From Deltaproteobacteria bacterium (lineage in GTDB: Bacteria; Desulfobacterota; Binatia; DP-6), in assembly GCA_005879205.1 (NCBI GenBank), contig VBLD01000075.1, positions 1-6,935 on the forward strand: a stretch of 6,935 nucleotides of DNA, read 5' to 3'. The position numbers and the translations under genes are program-made. The notes beneath the pieces are model-generated. The model did no database searches. It was not told the DNA's origin and worked only from the letters and a program-made list of their open reading frames with translations. Below are positions 4,380 through 6,935 of this stretch, piece by piece. Numbering within the stretch: the stretch's first letter is position 1; every line of letters starts with the position of its first letter.

Positions 4380-6548
4380 ATGCGTCTCGCTCCCGCGCCC
4401 GGCGGGCGGCCCGCGGACGACGAGCGAACGTCACCCGAGCCCCTGGCGACGATGTACGTCTGCCCGATGCACCCGGAGGTGGTCCGCGACCGCCCGGGCG
4501 CGTGTCCGGTCTGCGGCATGGCGCTCGAGCCGCACGCCGCGAGCGGCCCGGAGGAGAGTCCGGAGCTCGCCGACATGACCCGGCGCCTCGTGGTCAGCGC
4601 CGCGCTGAACGTGCCGCTCCTCGTCCTCGCGATGGGCGGGATGGCGGCGCGCCACGCCTTCGGCCCGCGGACCCTCGCCTGGATCGAGCTCGGGCTCGCC
4701 ACGCCGGTGGCGCTGTGGGCCGGGTGGCCCTTCTTCCAGCGCGGCTGGGAGTCGGTCGTGCACGCGAGCCCGAACATGTTCACGCTGATCGCGATCGGCG
4801 TGGGGACCTCCTGGGGGTACAGCGTCGTCGCCGCGCTGGCGCCAGGTATCTTCCCGGTGTCGTTCCGCGGACCCGACGGCGACGTCGCGCTGTACTTCGA
4901 GGCGGCGGGGGTGATCACGACGCTCGTGCTCCTCGGCCAGGTGCTCGAGCTGCGGGCGCGGCGGCGGACCGGGGATGCCGTCCGCGCGCTCCTCGGCCTC
5001 GCGCCGAAGACGGCACGGGTCGTGCGCCCGGACGGGACGGAGGAGGACGTCCCCCTCGCTCACGTGCACGTCGGCGACCGGTTGCGGGTGCGTCCGGGAG
5101 AGAAAATCCCCGTCGACGGGGTCGTCCTCGAGGGGCGCAGCACGGTCGACGAGTCGATGCTCACCGGCGAGCCGCTCCCGGTGGAGAAGACGGCCGGCGG
5201 CCGGGTGACCGGCGGCACGGTCAACGGCACCGGGAGCTTCGTCATGCGCGCCGAGCGGGTGGGCAGCGAGACGCTGCTCGCGCAGATCGTGCGCATGGTG
5301 GGCGAGGCGCAGCGGAGCCGGGCGCCCATCCAGCGGCTTGCGGACGTGGTCGCGTCCTACTTCGTACCCGCGGTCCTGGTGGTCACGGCGGGGACGTTCG
5401 CGGCCTGGTCCGTGGTGGGTCCCGAGCCGCGCATGGCGCACGCCCTCGTGAACGCCGTCGCCGTGCTCATCATCGCCTGCCCGTGCGCGCTCGGGCTCGC
5501 GACGCCGATGTCGGTCATGGTCGCGGTCGGGCGCGGCGCCGCGGCCGGGGTCCTGGTGCGGGACGCCGAGGTGCTCGAGGTCCTCGAGAAGGTCGACACC
5601 CTGGTCGTCGACAAGACCGGCACCCTCACCGAGGGCGGGCCCGAGCTGGTGTCGATCACCGCCACGGGCGACACGGGCGAGGACGAGCTCCTTCGCCTCG
5701 CCGCCGGCCTCGAGCGCGCCAGCGAGCACCCCCTGGCGACGGCGATCGTGGCCGGCGCGCGCGCCCGTGGCGTCGAACCTGCGCCCGCCGGCACCTTCCG
5801 CTCCATCACCGGCAAGGGGGTGACCGGCGTGGTGGGTAGACGCTCCGTCGCGCTCGGGAATCGTGCGCTTCTCGACGAGCTGGGCGTCGACCCCGGGGAC
5901 CTCGGGACGCGCGCGGAGGCGCTCCGCCGCGAGGGTCAGACCGTCGTTCTCGTGGCGATCGACGGCCGGGTGGCGGGACTCCTCGGCGTGACGGATCCGA
6001 TCAAGCCGTCGACGCCCGAGGCGCTCGCCGCGCTCCGCGCCGAGCGTGTCCGCGTCGTCATGGTGAGCGGCGACAGCCGCGCCACCGCCGAGGCGGTCGC
6101 CGGCCGGCTCGGCATCGACGAGGTGTTCGCCGACGTGCTACCCCGGGAGAAGGGCGAGATCGTCGCCCGCCTGCAGGCCGAGGGCCACGTCGTCGCCGTG
6201 GCCGGCGACGGCATCAATGACGCGCCGGCACTGGCGCGGGCGAACGTCGGCATCGCGATGGGCAACGGGGCCGACGTCGCCCTCGAGAGCGCCGGCGTGA
6301 CGCTGGTGCGCGGCGACCTCCGGGGCATCGTCCGCGCGCGGCGCCTGTCGCGTCGCGCCATGCGCAACATCCGCCAGAACCTCTTCTTCGCCTTCGTCTA
6401 CAACGTGCTCGGCATCCCGGTGGCGGCGGGCGTCCTCTATCCCTTGGCCGGGCTCACGCTGAGCCCCATGCTCGCGAGCGCCGCCATGAGCCTCAGCTCC
6501 GTGTCGGTCATCGCCAACGCGCTCCGCCTGCGCACCGCCCCGCTCTGA
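4380..6548 (+). CDS. copA: Copper-translocating P1B-type ATPase
   Basis: 722-residue inner-membrane ATPase that exports Cu(+) (possibly Ag(+)) from the cytoplasm. The N-terminus has no CxxC ferredoxin-like (HMA) domain. It has a short heavy-metal-binding domain, YVCPMHPEV (26-34) followed by CPVCGM (42-47), as in SilP-like and many proteobacterial pumps. Eight membrane helices are expected, starting at about 70. Further motifs are the actuator motif TGEP (262-265), the metal-site motif CPC in helix 6 (367-369), phosphorylation site DKTGT (Asp411), SEHP with His450 in the nucleotide domain, SGDS (563-566) where TGD is usual, and hinge GDGIND (609-614). YN (674-675) in helix 7 and MSLSS (703-707) in helix 8 are, with CPC, the signature of the Cu(+) group P1B-1. 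ATG 4380 is preferred because the frame's upstream extension (to 4158) runs antisense into another gene. ATG 4452, right at the metal-binding domain, is an alternative. The lipase maturation factor gene follows by 3 bp. Confidence 0.95.
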   Translation: MRLAPAPGGRPADDERTSPEPLATMYVCPMHPEVVRDRPGACPVCGMALEPHAASGPEESPELADMTRRLVVSAALNVPLLVLAMGGMAARHAFGPRTLAWIELGLATPVALWAGWPFFQRGWESVVHASPNMFTLIAIGVGTSWGYSVVAALAPGIFPVSFRGPDGDVALYFEAAGVITTLVLLGQVLELRARRRTGDAVRALLGLAPKTARVVRPDGTEEDVPLAHVHVGDRLRVRPGEKIPVDGVVLEGRSTVDESMLTGEPLPVEKTAGGRVTGGTVNGTGSFVMRAERVGSETLLAQIVRMVGEAQRSRAPIQRLADVVASYFVPAVLVVTAGTFAAWSVVGPEPRMAHALVNAVAVLIIACPCALGLATPMSVMVAVGRGAAAGVLVRDAEVLEVLEKVDTLVVDKTGTLTEGGPELVSITATGDTGEDELLRLAAGLERASEHPLATAIVAGARARGVEPAPAGTFRSITGKGVTGVVGRRSVALGNRALLDELGVDPGDLGTRAEALRREGQTVVLVAIDGRVAGLLGVTDPIKPSTPEALAALRAERVRVVMVSGDSRATAEAVAGRLGIDEVFADVLPREKGEIVARLQAEGHVVAVAGDGINDAPALARANVGIAMGNGADVALESAGVTLVRGDLRGIVRARRLSRRAMRNIRQNLFFAFVYNVLGIPVAAGVLYPLAGLTLSPMLASAAMSLSSVSVIANALRLRTAPL

Positions 6549-6551
6549 GCG

Positions 6552-6935
6552 ATGGGCCGCGCCCGCGTGCGCGATCTCTTCCTGCGGCTGCTCGGCGTCA
6601 TCTTCCTCGCCGCCTTCCTCTCGCTGCTCGTCCAGGTGCGCCTGCTCGTCGGGCGCGAGGGCCTGCTGCCCGCCGCCGCCTATCTCGACGCCGTCCGCGC
6701 CCAGGGGGTGTTCACAGGGGTGTTCACCGTCCCGACGCTCTTCTGGCTCGACGCGAGCGACCGGGCGCTCGTCGGGCTCGCGGTCGCCGGGGCGATCCTG
6801 AGCTTCGGACTCATCCTCGACGTCGCGCCCCGCTGGTGCCTCCTGGCGCTCTGGATCCTCTACGTCTCGTTCGTGAACGTCGGCCAGGATTTCCTCTCGT
6901 TCCAGTGGGACAACCTGCTGCTCGAGGCGGCGTTC
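6552..6935 (+). CDS. Lipase maturation factor family protein, N-terminal part (cut by right window edge)
   Basis: 128 codons open to the window edge, from an ATG 3 nt after the copper ATPase stop, so almost certainly cotranscribed with it. The sequence matches the N-terminus of bacterial lipase maturation factor (LMF1-like, Pfam PF06762) membrane proteins: LFLRLLGVIFLAAFLSLLVQ (9-28) as first membrane helix, a loop with GLLPAAAYLDAVRA (37-50), PTLFWLDASDRAL (61-73), and hydrophobic segments at about 73-92 and 96-110. The most telling stretch is GQDFLSFQWDNLLLEAAF (111-128). In vertebrates LMF1 helps fold dimeric lipases in the endoplasmic reticulum; the role of bacterial members is not known to me, and membrane location is inferred from the helices. 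Residues 52-59 are a tandem GVFT-GVFT, from a 12-nt tandem duplication. No Shine-Dalgarno can be placed in the 3-nt gap, though weak sites could lie inside the ATPase end, so coupled translation is likely. Confidence 0.88.
   Translation, partial: MGRARVRDLFLRLLGVIFLAAFLSLLVQVRLLVGREGLLPAAAYLDAVRAQGVFTGVFTVPTLFWLDASDRALVGLAVAGAILSFGLILDVAPRWCLLALWILYVSFVNVGQDFLSFQWDNLLLEAAF
6705..6727 (+). repeat. 12-nt in-frame tandem duplication inside the lipase maturation factor gene
   Basis: GGGGTGTTCAC occurs at 6705-6715 and again at 6717-6727, separated by a single A: a tandem repeat of period 12. It encodes GVFT twice (residues 52-59 of the partial protein), so the reading frame is kept. Confidence 0.8.

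Noticed and set aside
4431..5729. 432-codon minus-strand open frame antisense to the copper ATPase
   Set aside because: His/Arg/Asp-rich shadow translation over a gene carrying every P1B-ATPase motif.
1..6935. CRISPR arrays, tRNA or rRNA genes, insertion-sequence ends, attachment sites
   Set aside because: Looked for by eye on both strands. No spaced direct repeats, cloverleaf, rRNA signature or transposase was seen.

Overview
The window is very GC-rich, with strong G/C third-position bias, closely packed genes and several GTG starts. The gene content is: paired fatty acyl-CoA dehydrogenases, a large-subfamily 'cyclase family' hydrolase, a TIGR04073 exosortase-associated protein, a secreted protein with Myxococcota-like Cys-rich repeats, a copper P-type ATPase and a lipase maturation factor homologue. 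Together these suggest an uncultured soil or sediment bacterium of the old deltaproteobacterial type (Myxococcota or Binatota-like). This is inference from gene content only; there is no rRNA or other marker gene here.

Left part (1-2080): two paralogous acyl-CoA dehydrogenases are transcribed away from each other from an 85-bp gap. The left one runs off the window edge. The right one is complete and is followed 23 bp later by a small HNH nuclease of the YajD family. Middle part (2115-4224): three genes on the minus strand. In transcription order these are a secreted Cys-rich protein of unknown function, a secreted TIGR04073-family protein with a polyproline tail, and a cyclase-family metal hydrolase that starts at or just past the stop codon of the TIGR04073 gene. 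A GC-rich hairpin lies between the convergent yajD-like gene and the cyclase gene. Right part (4380-6935): a Cu(+)-exporting P1B-type ATPase with an N-terminal heavy-metal-binding domain, then, 3 bp after its stop, the start of a lipase maturation factor homologue cut by the right edge. The ATPase and the Cys-rich protein are divergent, sharing a 155-bp intergenic region.

The acyl-CoA dehydrogenases fit breakdown of an acyl-CoA substrate (fatty acid, sterol side chain or aromatic-derived); the substrate cannot be read from sequence. The ATPase gives copper export. The TIGR04073 protein implies, from its family, that the genome may carry an exosortase/PEP-CTERM system elsewhere. No mobile element, CRISPR array, tRNA, rRNA or defence island was seen, and no stretch above 300 bases lacks a gene. 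The window looks mostly like ordinary chromosome. Its less ordinary points are the Cys-rich secreted protein, the TIGR04073/cyclase junction, the ATPase/lipase-maturation-factor pairing and two promoter-like hexamers placed as if for leaderless mRNAs.
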